Below are positions 43,561 through 53,749 of a DNA stretch of 64,000 nucleotides, in pieces; position 1 is the stretch's first letter, and each line of letters starts with the position of its first letter. The notes beneath the pieces were generated by a model. It did not search any database. It was not told where the DNA came from and saw nothing but the letters and a program-made list of their open reading frames with translations. Origin of the DNA: Sphingosinicella xenopeptidilytica (GTDB lineage: Bacteria > Pseudomonadota > Alphaproteobacteria > Sphingomonadales > Sphingomonadaceae). A program made the position numbers and the translations under genes. The stretch lies in the NCBI RefSeq assembly GCF_042676985.1, contig NZ_JBHTIK010000005.1:124001-188000 (forward strand), given 5' to 3'.

Positions 43561-44445
43561 CTAGAGCGCTTCGGCGCCCGAAATGATCTCGACGAGTTCG
43601 GTGGTGATCGCTGCCTGACGCTGCCGGTTGTACTGGATCGACAGGCGGTTGATCATGTCGCCGGCGTTGCGCGTGGCGTTGTCCATCGCGGTCATGCGGC
43701 TGCCCTGCTCGGACGCGGCGTTTTCGAGAAGCGCGCGGAAGAGCTGCACCGAAAGGTTGCGCGGCAACAGGTCGGCGAGAATGCCTTCCTCGTCCGGCTC
43801 GTACTCGACGGCCGCGGACACGCCCGCCGCCACCTCGCCGCCGCCGGCCGTGACCGGAACGGGGAGGATCTGCTGCTCGGTCGGTTCCTGCACCAGCGCC
43901 GACTGGAACTTCGCGTAATAGAGATAGGCGACATCGAATTCGCCCGCCTCATAACGCGCGGTGATGTCGTCGGCGATCGGCGCAGCGTTTTCGAAGCCGA
44001 TCTGCTTGACGCCGGCGAACTCGGTCGATGCGATGATCGTGCCGGGGAACAGACGGCGGATAACTGCGCCACCCTTTTTGCCGACGAGGTAGAACTTCAC
44101 CGTTTTGCCTGCGGCGATCAGCTCCTGGGCGCGAAGGCGTGCGGCCTTCACGATGTTGGCGTTGAACGCACCGGCGAGACCGCGATCCGAGGTGCAGACG
44201 ACGAGGAGGTAGGTCTCCTCCTTGCCCGAGCCCGTCAGCATCTTCGAGGTCTGCGGGCCCGGCGTCACGCGCGCGCCGAGAGAGGCGACGACCGCTTCGA
44301 TCCGGCTCGCGTAGGGACGGCCCGCCTCAGCGGCTTCCTGCGCGCGCCGAAGCTTGGCGGCAGCCACCATCTTCATCGCCTTCGTAATCTTCTGGGTCGA
44401 TTTGACCGAGGCGATCCGAAGCTTGAGGGATTTGAGGGTTGCCAT
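43561..44445 (-). CDS. atpG: ATP synthase F1 gamma subunit
   Basis: A 294-residue central-stalk subunit: N-terminal MATLKSLKLRIASVKSTQKITKAMKMVAAAKLRRAQ and C-terminal coil AMDNATRNAGDMINRLS with RQAAITTELVEIISGA. It rotates within the alpha-beta ring. An alphaproteobacterial-style insert of about ten residues (TAGGGEVAAGVSA) is present in the middle. Confidence 0.97.
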   Translation of the reverse strand: MATLKSLKLRIASVKSTQKITKAMKMVAAAKLRRAQEAAEAGRPYASRIEAVVASLGARVTPGPQTSKMLTGSGKEETYLLVVCTSDRGLAGAFNANIVKAARLRAQELIAAGKTVKFYLVGKKGGAVIRRLFPGTIIASTEFAGVKQIGFENAAPIADDITARYEAGEFDVAYLYYAKFQSALVQEPTEQQILPVPVTAGGGEVAAGVSAAVEYEPDEEGILADLLPRNLSVQLFRALLENAASEQGSRMTAMDNATRNAGDMINRLSIQYNRQRQAAITTELVEIISGAEAL

Positions 44446-44458
44446 CTAGGTGCCGGCC

Positions 44459-45988
<1,530 letters not shown>

Positions 45989-45994
45989 CTTGCC

Positions 45995-46558
45995 TTAGCC
46001 TTTCATCGCCTGCGCCATCGCGCCAAGCTTGGTACGGATTGAACTGTCGATCATGCGGCTGCCGACTTTCACGACGAGGCCGCCGAGAATGGCGGGGTCG
46101 ACGCTGACATCGAGTGCCACGTCGCGGCCGAGGCCGGCCTTGAGCTTCGCCTTCAGCGCGTCCTGCTGCTTCACGGTGAGCGCGTGCGCGGCCGTGACTT
46201 CGGCGGTCACCTCGCCCCGGTGGGCGGCGGCGAGACCGTTATAGTCGCGGATGATCGCGGACAGCGCGCCGAGGCGGCGGTTCTCGGCGAGCACGCCGAG
46301 GAATTTCGTGGTCAGCGGATCGAGCTTCAGCGCCTTCGCTACGGCAGCGACAGCCTTCGCCGCTTCGCTGCGTCCGATCCGCGGCGACAGCGTCAGCCCG
46401 CGGAAGTCTTCCGATTCGGAAAGCGCTGCGCGAACCGCAGCAAGGCTCGTCTCGACAGCTTCGATCGCCTTGCCGTCACGGGCCAGATCGAACAATGCGG
46501 TGGCATAACGCCCCGAAAGTCCGTGTGCCCTGCTCCCTGTATTGCCGCCTGTATCCAC
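45995..46558 (-). CDS. atpH: ATP synthase F1 delta subunit
   Basis: A 187-residue stator subunit (OSCP). N-terminal six-helix domain from GLSGRYATALFDLA, and C-terminal domain with DVSVDPAILGGLVVKVGSRMIDSSIRTKL. I start at GTG (46556-46558), preceded by AGAGG; the longer ATG frame to 46624 adds an unconserved arginine-rich stretch. It is the first gene of the F1 operon. The F0 genes are not in this window, as usual in Alphaproteobacteria. Confidence 0.94.
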   Translation of the reverse strand: MDTGGNTGSRAHGLSGRYATALFDLARDGKAIEAVETSLAAVRAALSESEDFRGLTLSPRIGRSEAAKAVAAVAKALKLDPLTTKFLGVLAENRRLGALSAIIRDYNGLAAAHRGEVTAEVTAAHALTVKQQDALKAKLKAGLGRDVALDVSVDPAILGGLVVKVGSRMIDSSIRTKLGAMAQAMKG

Positions 46559-46825
46559 GCGTCCTCTTGGGTCTCGTTCGGTGTAAGCCCGGATGTCGAA
46601 TTGCCTGCGCATAGCGAAGGGCACGCGAATGCACCCCCTTCACGACTGGCGGGGGCCGACTAGCACGCACCCCTTCTTGTTGCAAGGCAGCAAGAGGCGG
46701 AAAACACGGCCTGCCGGGCACGCGACGAAATGCCCCTGATGCGCGCTGGACAGCGCCGCGGATCGGCGATTGTTCATCACCATGGGCGTAAGGACAGGCC
46801 TGTCTTCCGCTGGAGGTTTGTCGCC

Positions 46826-47122
46826 GTGAGCTTCACCCGATTCGCGTCCGTCCGATTGATGCTGCCGTTCGCCGCGCTGCTGCTTCCGGCCTGCATCGCC
46901 CGCACGGCGGTCGACATCGTGACACTGCCCGTGAAGGCGGCGAGCGCCGGGGTCGACGCCGTTACCACCAGCCAGTCGGAGGCTGACGAGAAGCGCGGCC
47001 GCGAGATCCGGAAGCAGGAAGAGCGTATCGGCAAGGCGCGCCGTAAGTGCGAGGATGCCCGCAAGCGCGGCGAATATGACGAGAAATGGTGCCCGATCGC
47101 GCAGGAAACCGTCCGCTACTGA
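46826..47122 (+). CDS. Small lipoprotein, unknown function
   Basis: A 98-residue protein from GTG (46826), with TGGAGG about nine bases upstream. A hydrophobic signal ends in the lipobox LLPAC, then a conserved-looking TAVDIVTLPVKAASAGVDAVTTSQSEADEKRG and a charged helical tail with two cysteines (KCEDARKRGEYDEKWC). It is plausibly an outer-membrane lipoprotein. An alternative start is the ATG at MLPFA. It is divergent from the atp operon. Confidence 0.7.
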   Translation: MSFTRFASVRLMLPFAALLLPACIARTAVDIVTLPVKAASAGVDAVTTSQSEADEKRGREIRKQEERIGKARRKCEDARKRGEYDEKWCPIAQETVRY

Positions 47123-47131
47123 GCGGGCAGC

Positions 47132-47719
47132 CTATCCCCACACGGCCTTGAGCCGCCGGTCTTGCCCGCAGCCGGAGCGGTAGGCACGGTAGCGCAGTGC
47201 ATTCCGCTTCGCGAAATCCTGATGGTAGCCTTCGGCAGGGTAGAAGGTCGCACTGCCGCGAATCGCCGTCGTCACCGGCTTGCCGAAATGCGCTTCGATC
47301 TGCGTGCGCGTGGTCTCGGCGATCGTGCGCTGCCCTGCGTTCATCGCGAAGACGGCGGTGTGGTAGGAGGCGCCCCGGTCGCAGAACTGGCCGTCCGGAT
47401 CGAACGGGTCGATGTTGTGCCAGAAGGCGGCGAGCAGCTTCGCATAGGTGGTCTTTTCGGGATCGTAGACGACGCGCACGGCCTCGATGTGTCCGGTGCC
47501 GCCGCGCGTGACCTGCCGGTACGAGGGGTTCGCCACGGTTCCGCCCGCAAAGCCGGAAATCGCCTCGATCACGCCCGGCTGCTTTTCCATCGCGGCCTCC
47601 GCCGACCAGAAGCAGCCCATGGCGAAGATCGCCTCCGCACGCGCCGGCGCCTCGGCGGGCGCGAAGCCCCCAAGAAGCGGCAGGCCAAGAAGCAGCAGGC
47701 CGAGCGCGGCGTGTCTCAT
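47132..47719 (-). CDS. msrA: Peptide methionine-S-sulfoxide reductase MsrA, secreted
   Basis: A 195-residue protein. A Sec signal peptide (MRHAALGLLLLGLPLLGGFA) precedes the MsrA domain: catalytic Cys in MGCFWSAE, GFAGG, YDPEKTTY, HNIDPFDPDGQFCDRG and AEGYHQDF. C-terminal resolving cysteine in SGCGQDR. It repairs S-methionine sulfoxide, here in the periplasm. Its ATG overlaps the msrB stop (ATGA), so both are made together. Confidence 0.9.
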   Translation of the reverse strand: MRHAALGLLLLGLPLLGGFAPAEAPARAEAIFAMGCFWSAEAAMEKQPGVIEAISGFAGGTVANPSYRQVTRGGTGHIEAVRVVYDPEKTTYAKLLAAFWHNIDPFDPDGQFCDRGASYHTAVFAMNAGQRTIAETTRTQIEAHFGKPVTTAIRGSATFYPAEGYHQDFAKRNALRYRAYRSGCGQDRRLKAVWG

Positions 47720-48114
47720 TCCGTCTTTTCCGGCACGAACGCCAGCGAGACGCCGTTGATGCAGTGGCGCTGGCCGGTGGGGAGCGGCCCATCGTCGAAC
47801 ACGTGCCCGAGGTGCCCGCCGCAGCGGCCGCACAGCAGCTCCGTTCGTACCATGCCGTGGCTATGGTCGGGGCGCTCCACGATATCGCCCTCGGCGCGCG
47901 TGAAGCTCGGCCAGCCGCAGCCGCTGTCGAACTTGTCGGCGGAGCCGTAAAGCACCGCGCCGCAGCCCGCGCAGACGAACTCGCCCTCGCGCTTCTCGTC
48001 GTTGAGCGGGCTCGACCACGGGCGTTCGGTGCCCGCCTCGCGCAGCACGCGATATTGTTCTGACGTCAGCCGGGCCTTCCACTCGGTTTCCGTCAGTCTC
48101 CTGTCCATCGTCAT
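47716..48114 (-). CDS. msrB: Peptide methionine-R-sulfoxide reductase MsrB, cytoplasmic
   Basis: A 132-residue MsrB without signal peptide, start ATG 48114 (AAAGGA upstream); ATG 48108 is also possible. Zinc ligands CAGC and CGRC, SGCGWPSF, and the catalytic Cys in RHCINGVSL are present. It reduces the R-form of methionine sulfoxide with thioredoxin. It lies seven bases after a second, exported msrB and overlaps msrA. Confidence 0.92.
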   Translation of the reverse strand: MTMDRRLTETEWKARLTSEQYRVLREAGTERPWSSPLNDEKREGEFVCAGCGAVLYGSADKFDSGCGWPSFTRAEGDIVERPDHSHGMVRTELLCGRCGGHLGHVFDDGPLPTGQRHCINGVSLAFVPEKTE

Positions 48115-48121
48115 CGTCCTT

Positions 48122-48613
48122 TCAGGTTGTTGCCGGCACGAAGCCGAGCGCGTCGCCGTTGATGCAGTGCCGCGTGCCGGTGGGCGGTGGTCCATCGCTG
48201 AACACATGGCCAAGGTGCCCGCCGCAGCGGCGGCAATGCACCTCGCGGCGGACCATGCCGAGCGTCAGGTCGGTCTTCGTGGCGACCGCATTCGGTATCG
48301 CGCGCGTGAAGCTCGGCCAGCCGGTGCCGCTGTCGTACTTGTCGGCCGATCGGTAGACCGGCAGCGCGCAGCCTGCGCAGGTGAAGGTGCCCTTGCGCTT
48401 TTCCTTGAGCAGCGGGCTCGTGAAGGCGCGTTCGGTGCCCGCCTTGCGCAGGATATAATATTGTTCGCCCGTCAGGCGGCGTTTCCACTCGGCGTCGCTG
48501 TAGCGGACGGGGAAGTCGCCGACCGGCTTCTCGTCCCCGGCAAGCGCCCGGTGTCCCATGAGGCCAGCACCCAGCAACCCTGCGCCGAGCCCAAGAAATT
48601 CACGTCGGATCAT
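48122..48613 (-). CDS. msrB: MsrB paralogue with twin-arginine-type signal (exported)
   Basis: A 163-residue MsrB. The N-terminus MIRREFLGLGAGLLGAGLMG has the RRxFL twin-arginine pattern, predicting Tat export; cleavage near HRALA. The MsrB domain has zinc ligands CAGC and CRRC, SGTGWPSF, and catalytic Cys in RHCINGDAL. ATG 48613 is eight bases after GGAGG; a GTG at 48619 is alternative. It heads a three-gene msr operon. Confidence 0.9.
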   Translation of the reverse strand: MIRREFLGLGAGLLGAGLMGHRALAGDEKPVGDFPVRYSDAEWKRRLTGEQYYILRKAGTERAFTSPLLKEKRKGTFTCAGCALPVYRSADKYDSGTGWPSFTRAIPNAVATKTDLTLGMVRREVHCRRCGGHLGHVFSDGPPPTGTRHCINGDALGFVPATT

Positions 48614-48667
48614 GCACACATCCTCCGTGGGACTATACGTATGAGCCGCCCAAAAGGTTACAAGCTT

Positions 48668-50851
48668 CTAAACGAAGCTGTAAGGGTCGATGTCCACGGA
48701 AACGCGCACGTTCCGGGGCACCTCGACGCCCCCCAGCCAGTCCGCGATCAGCCCTTGCACATCCGCCCGCCGCGCGGCGTGGACGAGAAGCCGGTGCCGG
48801 AAACGCCCACGCAGCAGCGAGAGCGGCGCGGGGGCGGGGCCGAGGATGGTGAGACCGTCGATGCCCGTGGGTGCGGCGCGACCGATCGCGCGGGCGGTTG
48901 CCGCGACCTCTGCCTCGTCCGGCCCGGAAACGATGATCGCGGCGAGCCGCCCGAACGGCGGCATCGCGGCGGCGCGGCGCGCCTCCGTCTCGGCGGCGTA
49001 GAAGCCGGGCGCATCGCCCGCGACGAGCGCGGCGAGCACGGGCGCTTCGGGCTGGTGCGTCTGGATATAGACGTGCCCCGGCTTTTCGCCGCGCCCCGCA
49101 CGCCCGGCGACCTGGCTGATCTGCTGGAAGCTGCGCTCCCCCGCGCGGAGGTCGCCGCCTTTCAGCGCAAGGTCGGCATCGACGACGCCGACGAGCGTCA
49201 GCTCGGGAAAGTGGTAGCCCTTGGTGATGAGCTGCGTGCCGATGAAGATGTCGATCTCGCCGGCGAGCGCGCTGTCCACCAGCGCCTTCGCCTGCGCGGG
49301 CGAGTGGATCGTGTCCGACGTGACGAGCGCGACGTTCGCGTCTGGGAACAGCGCGGCGACCTCCTCGGCGATGCGCTCCACGCCGGGACCGCAGGCAACG
49401 AGACTATGTTCCTCGCCGCATTCGGGGCAGGCCTCGGGTACGGCTTCGACAAGCCCGCAGTGGTGGCATTGCAGGCGCTTCACCAGCCGGTGCTCAACCA
49501 TCCACGCCGTGCAGTTCGGGCACTCGATGCGCGTGCCGCAATGGCGGCAGAGCGTTAGTGGGGCGTAACCGCGTCGGTTGAGGAACAGCAGCGACTGTTC
49601 GCCGCGTGCGAGCGTTACCTTCATCGCCTCGACGAGCGGCGGCGCCAGCCAGCGGCCGTGCTCGGGCGGCGTGACGCGCAGGTCGATCGCCTCGATCTCA
49701 GGCATCTGCGCGCCGCCGAAGCGGCTCGCGAGTTCGAGGTGGCGGTAGCGGCCGCGCGTGACCTGCGCCAGCGTTTCGATGGCGGGGGTGGCGGTGGCGA
49801 GGACGATGGGAATCTCTTCGATCTGAGCGCGCATCACCGCCACATCGCGCGCGTGATAGGGAACGCCGTCCTCCTGCTTGAAGCTCGTCTCGTGCGCTTC
49901 GTCGACGATGATGAGGCGCAGGTCAGGGTAGGGGAGGAACAGCGCCGAGCGCGCGCCCACCACCACCTTCGCCGCGCCGCTCGCCGCCGCGCGCCATGCG
50001 GTACGGCGTTCGGAGGAGCGCAGGTCGCTGTGCCACTGGACGGGCTTGCAGCCGAAGCGCGCCTCGAAGCGGCGCAGGAAGGGTTCGGTGAGCGCAATCT
50101 CTGGGAGCAGTACGAGCGCCTGTCCGCCGGATTCGAGCGCGGCGGCGACGGCCTCCAGATACGTCTCGGTTTTGCCTGATCCGGTGACGCCGTCGAGCAG
50201 GAAGGGCGCGAAGTCGTGCGCTTTCACCGCCGCGACCAGCGCAGAGGCGGCGGCTTCCTGCTCTGCCTCCAGCACGGGCGGACCGAAATCGGGATCGGGG
50301 AGGGGCGGCGTGCGGTCCACCGACACTGTCACCGGTTCGATCGCGCCTGCCGAGATGAGCCCGCGAATCACTGCGTCCGAAACGCCCGACCATTCGGCAA
50401 GCTCGCGCACCAGCCCCTGCGCATCGCCGAGCGTGGTGAGCGCAGCCTCGCGCTTCTCCGTCATACGCTCGGGAAGTTGGCCCGATACGCGGTATTCGGT
50501 GACCGTGCGCGCGCCATCAAGCGCGGCGGAGACCGAGAGCACCATGCGCAGCACGGCAGCGGGCGGCACCAGATAATAGGCCGCGACCCACTCGACGAGC
50601 CGCCGTACGCTCGCCGGGATCGGCGGCACCGGCGCGATGCCGTGGATCGGCCGCAGTTTCGCGTCGGCCACTTCGGTCGTCGGTAGCCTGTCGGCTTCCC
50701 ACACCACGCCGTGCAGCTCGCGCGGCCCGAGCGGCACACGCACCACGCTTCCCACCGGTACGCCCTCCGACGGCGCCCGGTAATCGAGCGGGCCGAGCGC
50801 GGCGTTGCGGGTGAGAACACGCAAACGGGAAACGGGACGGGGGGCGGGCAT
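48668..50851 (-). CDS. priA: Primosomal replication protein N' (PriA helicase)
   Basis: A 727-residue DNA helicase that reloads the replisome at stalled forks. N-terminal 3'-DNA-binding domain (YRAPSEGVPVGSVVRVPLG), Walker A GVTGSGKTETYL, DEAH box IIVDEAHETS, eight zinc cysteines (CRHCGTRIECPNC and CHHCG, CPECG) and the helicase C-terminal GRAGRGEKPG. It is divergent from the transaldolase gene. Its length is typical. Confidence 0.96.
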   Translation of the reverse strand: MPAPRPVSRLRVLTRNAALGPLDYRAPSEGVPVGSVVRVPLGPRELHGVVWEADRLPTTEVADAKLRPIHGIAPVPPIPASVRRLVEWVAAYYLVPPAAVLRMVLSVSAALDGARTVTEYRVSGQLPERMTEKREAALTTLGDAQGLVRELAEWSGVSDAVIRGLISAGAIEPVTVSVDRTPPLPDPDFGPPVLEAEQEAAASALVAAVKAHDFAPFLLDGVTGSGKTETYLEAVAAALESGGQALVLLPEIALTEPFLRRFEARFGCKPVQWHSDLRSSERRTAWRAAASGAAKVVVGARSALFLPYPDLRLIIVDEAHETSFKQEDGVPYHARDVAVMRAQIEEIPIVLATATPAIETLAQVTRGRYRHLELASRFGGAQMPEIEAIDLRVTPPEHGRWLAPPLVEAMKVTLARGEQSLLFLNRRGYAPLTLCRHCGTRIECPNCTAWMVEHRLVKRLQCHHCGLVEAVPEACPECGEEHSLVACGPGVERIAEEVAALFPDANVALVTSDTIHSPAQAKALVDSALAGEIDIFIGTQLITKGYHFPELTLVGVVDADLALKGGDLRAGERSFQQISQVAGRAGRGEKPGHVYIQTHQPEAPVLAALVAGDAPGFYAAETEARRAAAMPPFGRLAAIIVSGPDEAEVAATARAIGRAAPTGIDGLTILGPAPAPLSLLRGRFRHRLLVHAARRADVQGLIADWLGGVEVPRNVRVSVDIDPYSFV

Positions 50852-50958
50852 CGCGCTCTTATGTAAGCACGCGCCCGCGAAGGCAAAGCCGCGCTATGGA
50901 CGCCCCGCGATTCGAATCGCTAAGGGCTGTTCAAACGCCTCTTTCGAAAGCCCGACCC

Positions 50959-51612
50959 ATGAAATTCTTCGTCGACACCGCCGACACCAAGGACATTGCC
51001 GACCTCGCCGCCACCGGGCTCCTCGACGGCGTGACGACGAACCCGTCGCTGATCCACAAGTCCGGCCGCGGTTTCGTGGAGGTGGTGACGGAGATCTGCG
51101 GGATCGTCGAAGGTCCGGTTTCCGCCGAGGTCGTTGCGCTCGATCACGAGACGATGATGAAGGAGGCCGAAGTCCTCCGCAAAATCGCCGACAACATCGC
51201 CATCAAGGTGCCGCTCACCATCGACGGTTTGAAGACCTGCAAGGCGCTGACCAGCGACGGCACGATGGTGAACGTCACGCTCTGCTTCTCGGCGAATCAG
51301 GCGCTGCTCGCGGCGAAGGCGGGCGCGACCTTCATCTCGCCCTTTGTGGGCCGCCACGACGACAACGGCCTCGACGGGATGCAGCTGATCAGCGACATCC
51401 GCCTCATCTACGACAACTACGATTTCGCCACCGAAATCCTCGTCGCCAGCATCCGCCACCCGATCCACGTGCTCGAATCGGCGAAAATCGGCGCGGACGT
51501 GATGACGGCGCCCCCGGCGGTGATCCGCGCGCTCTTCAACCACGTGCTCACCGACAAGGGCATCGCCGGCTTCCTCGCCGACTGGGAAAAGACCGGGCAG
51601 TCCATCCTTTAG
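50959..51612 (+). CDS. tal: Transaldolase (FSA/TalC subfamily)
   Basis: A 217-residue short transaldolase. MKFFVDTADTKDIADL, GVTTNPSL, the Schiff-base lysine in IAIKVPLT and SPFVGRHDDNG are typical of the decameric TalC/FSA group. It moves dihydroxyacetone units in the non-oxidative pentose phosphate pathway; fructose-6-phosphate aldolase activity cannot be excluded. ATG 50959 gives the canonical N-terminus. Confidence 0.93.
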   Translation: MKFFVDTADTKDIADLAATGLLDGVTTNPSLIHKSGRGFVEVVTEICGIVEGPVSAEVVALDHETMMKEAEVLRKIADNIAIKVPLTIDGLKTCKALTSDGTMVNVTLCFSANQALLAAKAGATFISPFVGRHDDNGLDGMQLISDIRLIYDNYDFATEILVASIRHPIHVLESAKIGADVMTAPPAVIRALFNHVLTDKGIAGFLADWEKTGQSIL

Positions 51613-51665
51613 CCATCCTCTAGCGCTCAGCTTCTTTTAACCATGTCCGCGATAGGGTCGCGGGC

Positions 51666-52229
51666 ATGGCTGTTCTCGATTTCCAGTCCGAAGCGCTGGT
51701 TCGCCTGCGCACCCGTGTCGCCGTGCTTGGCGAGGCGAACAGCGACCTGCTCGCTTATGCGCGCGGTCACGCGGGTGCCGTGCAGCAGATCCATGCCGCT
51801 GCGCTCGCCGCGCTGGATGCGCGCGACTTCGAGCACCTGATCCATGTCGTGACGCAGGATTGGGTGGATATCCTCCGCATCGATGCGGTCGGCCTCGGGC
51901 TTACCACAAGCGGCCAGGGCATCCGCGCCAGTGCGAGCGGCGTGCAGTTCATCGATCCCGAACAGGTCGAGCTCTGGTGTCACCTGCTGCCCTTGGGGCA
52001 GGCGCGCAGCGTGAAGCACGGCTCGCCCGTGTTCGGCCCGGCGGCCGAGCTCATCCGTTCGGAAGCGCTGATTGCGCTCAAACCCACGCCGCCCGCGCCC
52101 ACCGGCATCATCGCGCTCGGCTCGCGCGCGCCGCACAATTTCGGCGATTATCATGGCAACGAGCTTCTCGCCTTTCTCGGCGATGTGGTTTCGCGCATGA
52201 TCGCGCGGTGGATGCAGATCGAGCCCTAG
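51666..52229 (+). CDS. DUF484 family protein
   Basis: A 187-residue protein with an N-terminal helical part and a GAF-like domain, matching DUF484 (RLRTRVAVLGEANSDLLAYA, WVDILRIDAVGLGL, GIIALGSR, GDYHGNELLAFLGDV). It lies upstream of a tyrosine recombinase gene, which is the usual genomic partner of DUF484. The biochemical role is unknown. It overlaps the likely xerC start by 22 bp. Confidence 0.88.
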   Translation: MAVLDFQSEALVRLRTRVAVLGEANSDLLAYARGHAGAVQQIHAAALAALDARDFEHLIHVVTQDWVDILRIDAVGLGLTTSGQGIRASASGVQFIDPEQVELWCHLLPLGQARSVKHGSPVFGPAAELIRSEALIALKPTPPAPTGIIALGSRAPHNFGDYHGNELLAFLGDVVSRMIARWMQIEP

Positions 52230-53152
52230 ATTTTCCGGCGCTGAACCAGCCCGCGCACGCCCGCGTCGCGGAGTGGCTCCAGCACCTCGAAGCCGCCGAG
52301 CGCCGCTCCGCGCACACGCTCCGCGCCTATCAGACAAGCCTCAACGGCTTCGTGCATTTCATGGGCGGGCATCTAGACGCCGCTGTTGATGACGGTGCAC
52401 TCGCCGCGCTTAGCCTCGCAGACCTCCGCGCCTATCTCGCGCACCGCCGCGCCGAAGGCCTCGCCAACGTCTCCGTCGCGCGTGAAGTCGCGGCGCTGCG
52501 CAGTTTCTTCCGCTGGGCGCGCAAGCATCGCGGCATCGATTGCAAGGCGATCGCGGGGCTTGCCTCGCCCCGTCTCAAGAGACGCGTGCCGCGCCCGCTT
52601 GCGCCTGCAGACGCGACCGGCGTCGCCGACACGGCGGCGGACGGCGCGCGTGAGCCGTGGATCGGCGCGCGGGACACGGCGGTGCTGCTGCTGCTCTACG
52701 GCTCGGGGCTTCGCATCGCCGAGGCGCTGTCGCTCACCGGCGATGTGCTGCCGATCGGCGCGGCGATCACCGTCACCGGCAAGCGCGGCAAGACGCGTGT
52801 CGTGCCCGTGCTGCCCAAGGTGAAGGAGGCGATCGAGGCCTATCTCGCACTCGCGCCGTTCACGCCAGCACCGGGCACACCATTGTTCCGGGGCGCCAAG
52901 GGCGGCGTGCTTTCACCGGGGATGATCCGCGCCGCGATGCGTGCCGCACGCGCGGCGCTCGGTCTGCCGCCCTCAGCGACGCCGCACGCGCTCCGCCACA
53001 GCTTCGCGACACATCTTCTCGCACGCGGCGCGGACCTGCGTTCGATTCAGGAACTGCTCGGCCACGCCAGCCTGTCGTCCACGCAGGTCTACACGGAGGT
53101 CGATGCGGCGCGCCTGCTCGATGTTTACCGCCACGCGCACCCGCGCGCTTAG
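52208..53152 (+). CDS. xerC: Tyrosine recombinase XerC
   Basis: About 314 residues. N-terminal SAM-like core-binding domain (HTLRAYQTSLNGF) and catalytic domain with Arg in GSGLRIAEAL, Lys in GKRGKTR, HALRH, HASLSSTQVYT with the nucleophile Tyr. It resolves chromosome dimers with XerD. The start is probably GTG 52208, the only good one near the end of DUF484. The gene neighbourhood (DUF484-xerC) fits the housekeeping XerC rather than an integrase. Confidence 0.92.
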   Translation: MDADRALDFPALNQPAHARVAEWLQHLEAAERRSAHTLRAYQTSLNGFVHFMGGHLDAAVDDGALAALSLADLRAYLAHRRAEGLANVSVAREVAALRSFFRWARKHRGIDCKAIAGLASPRLKRRVPRPLAPADATGVADTAADGAREPWIGARDTAVLLLLYGSGLRIAEALSLTGDVLPIGAAITVTGKRGKTRVVPVLPKVKEAIEAYLALAPFTPAPGTPLFRGAKGGVLSPGMIRAAMRAARAALGLPPSATPHALRHSFATHLLARGADLRSIQELLGHASLSSTQVYTEVDAARLLDVYRHAHPRA

Positions 53153-53748
53153 GCGTGCGGCTTCCACGTGATGACGCGCCACAGGTAGCCGGCCACGCAC
53201 ACCACGATCACGGCGGTGCCGACCGGGCCGACATAGGCCTCGATCTCGGCATAGTCCTGCCCCAGCTTGTAGCCCGCGATCGCGAGCAGCGAGGTCCACC
53301 CGGCGGTGCCGATGGTCGAATAGATCACGAACTGCCGGAAGTTCATCTCCATGAATCCCGCGGGAACGGAGACAAGCGAGCGCAGCGTCGGGAGCATCCG
53401 CCCGAACAGCACGAAGGCGGCGCCGTGTTGATCGAACCACTTGTGTGCCTTTTCGATGTCGCCGAGGCTGACGGTCAGCCAGCGGCCGAAGCGGCGCACG
53501 ATCGGATCGAAGCGGTGGATGCCGATCTGCTTTGCGAGCAGATACCAGAAGATATTGCCGAACATCGCGCCTGTGGTGCCCGCGATGATCGCGCCGACGA
53601 GGCTGAACGCGCCCTTTGCGGCTTCCAACCCCGCGAACGACATGATGATCTCGCTCGGGATCGGCGGAAACACCGTTTCCAGAAACATCAGGAAGGCGAC
53701 GCCGAGATAGCCGGTCTCGGCGATCAGCTGTTGAACCCATTCACCCAT
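53149..53748 (-). CDS. DedA-family membrane protein
   Basis: A 199-residue protein with the DedA/SNARE-associated domain: FLETVFPPIPSEII (re-entrant loop), GNIFWYLLAKQIG, RMLPTLRSLVSVPAGFMEM and four to five membrane helices. DedA proteins act in phospholipid or undecaprenyl-phosphate recycling and envelope stress. Its 3' end overlaps the xerC stop by four bases; gshB lies directly upstream. Confidence 0.92.
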   Translation of the reverse strand: MGEWVQQLIAETGYLGVAFLMFLETVFPPIPSEIIMSFAGLEAAKGAFSLVGAIIAGTTGAMFGNIFWYLLAKQIGIHRFDPIVRRFGRWLTVSLGDIEKAHKWFDQHGAAFVLFGRMLPTLRSLVSVPAGFMEMNFRQFVIYSTIGTAGWTSLLAIAGYKLGQDYAEIEAYVGPVGTAVIVVCVAGYLWRVITWKPHA

Positions 53749-53749
53749 A

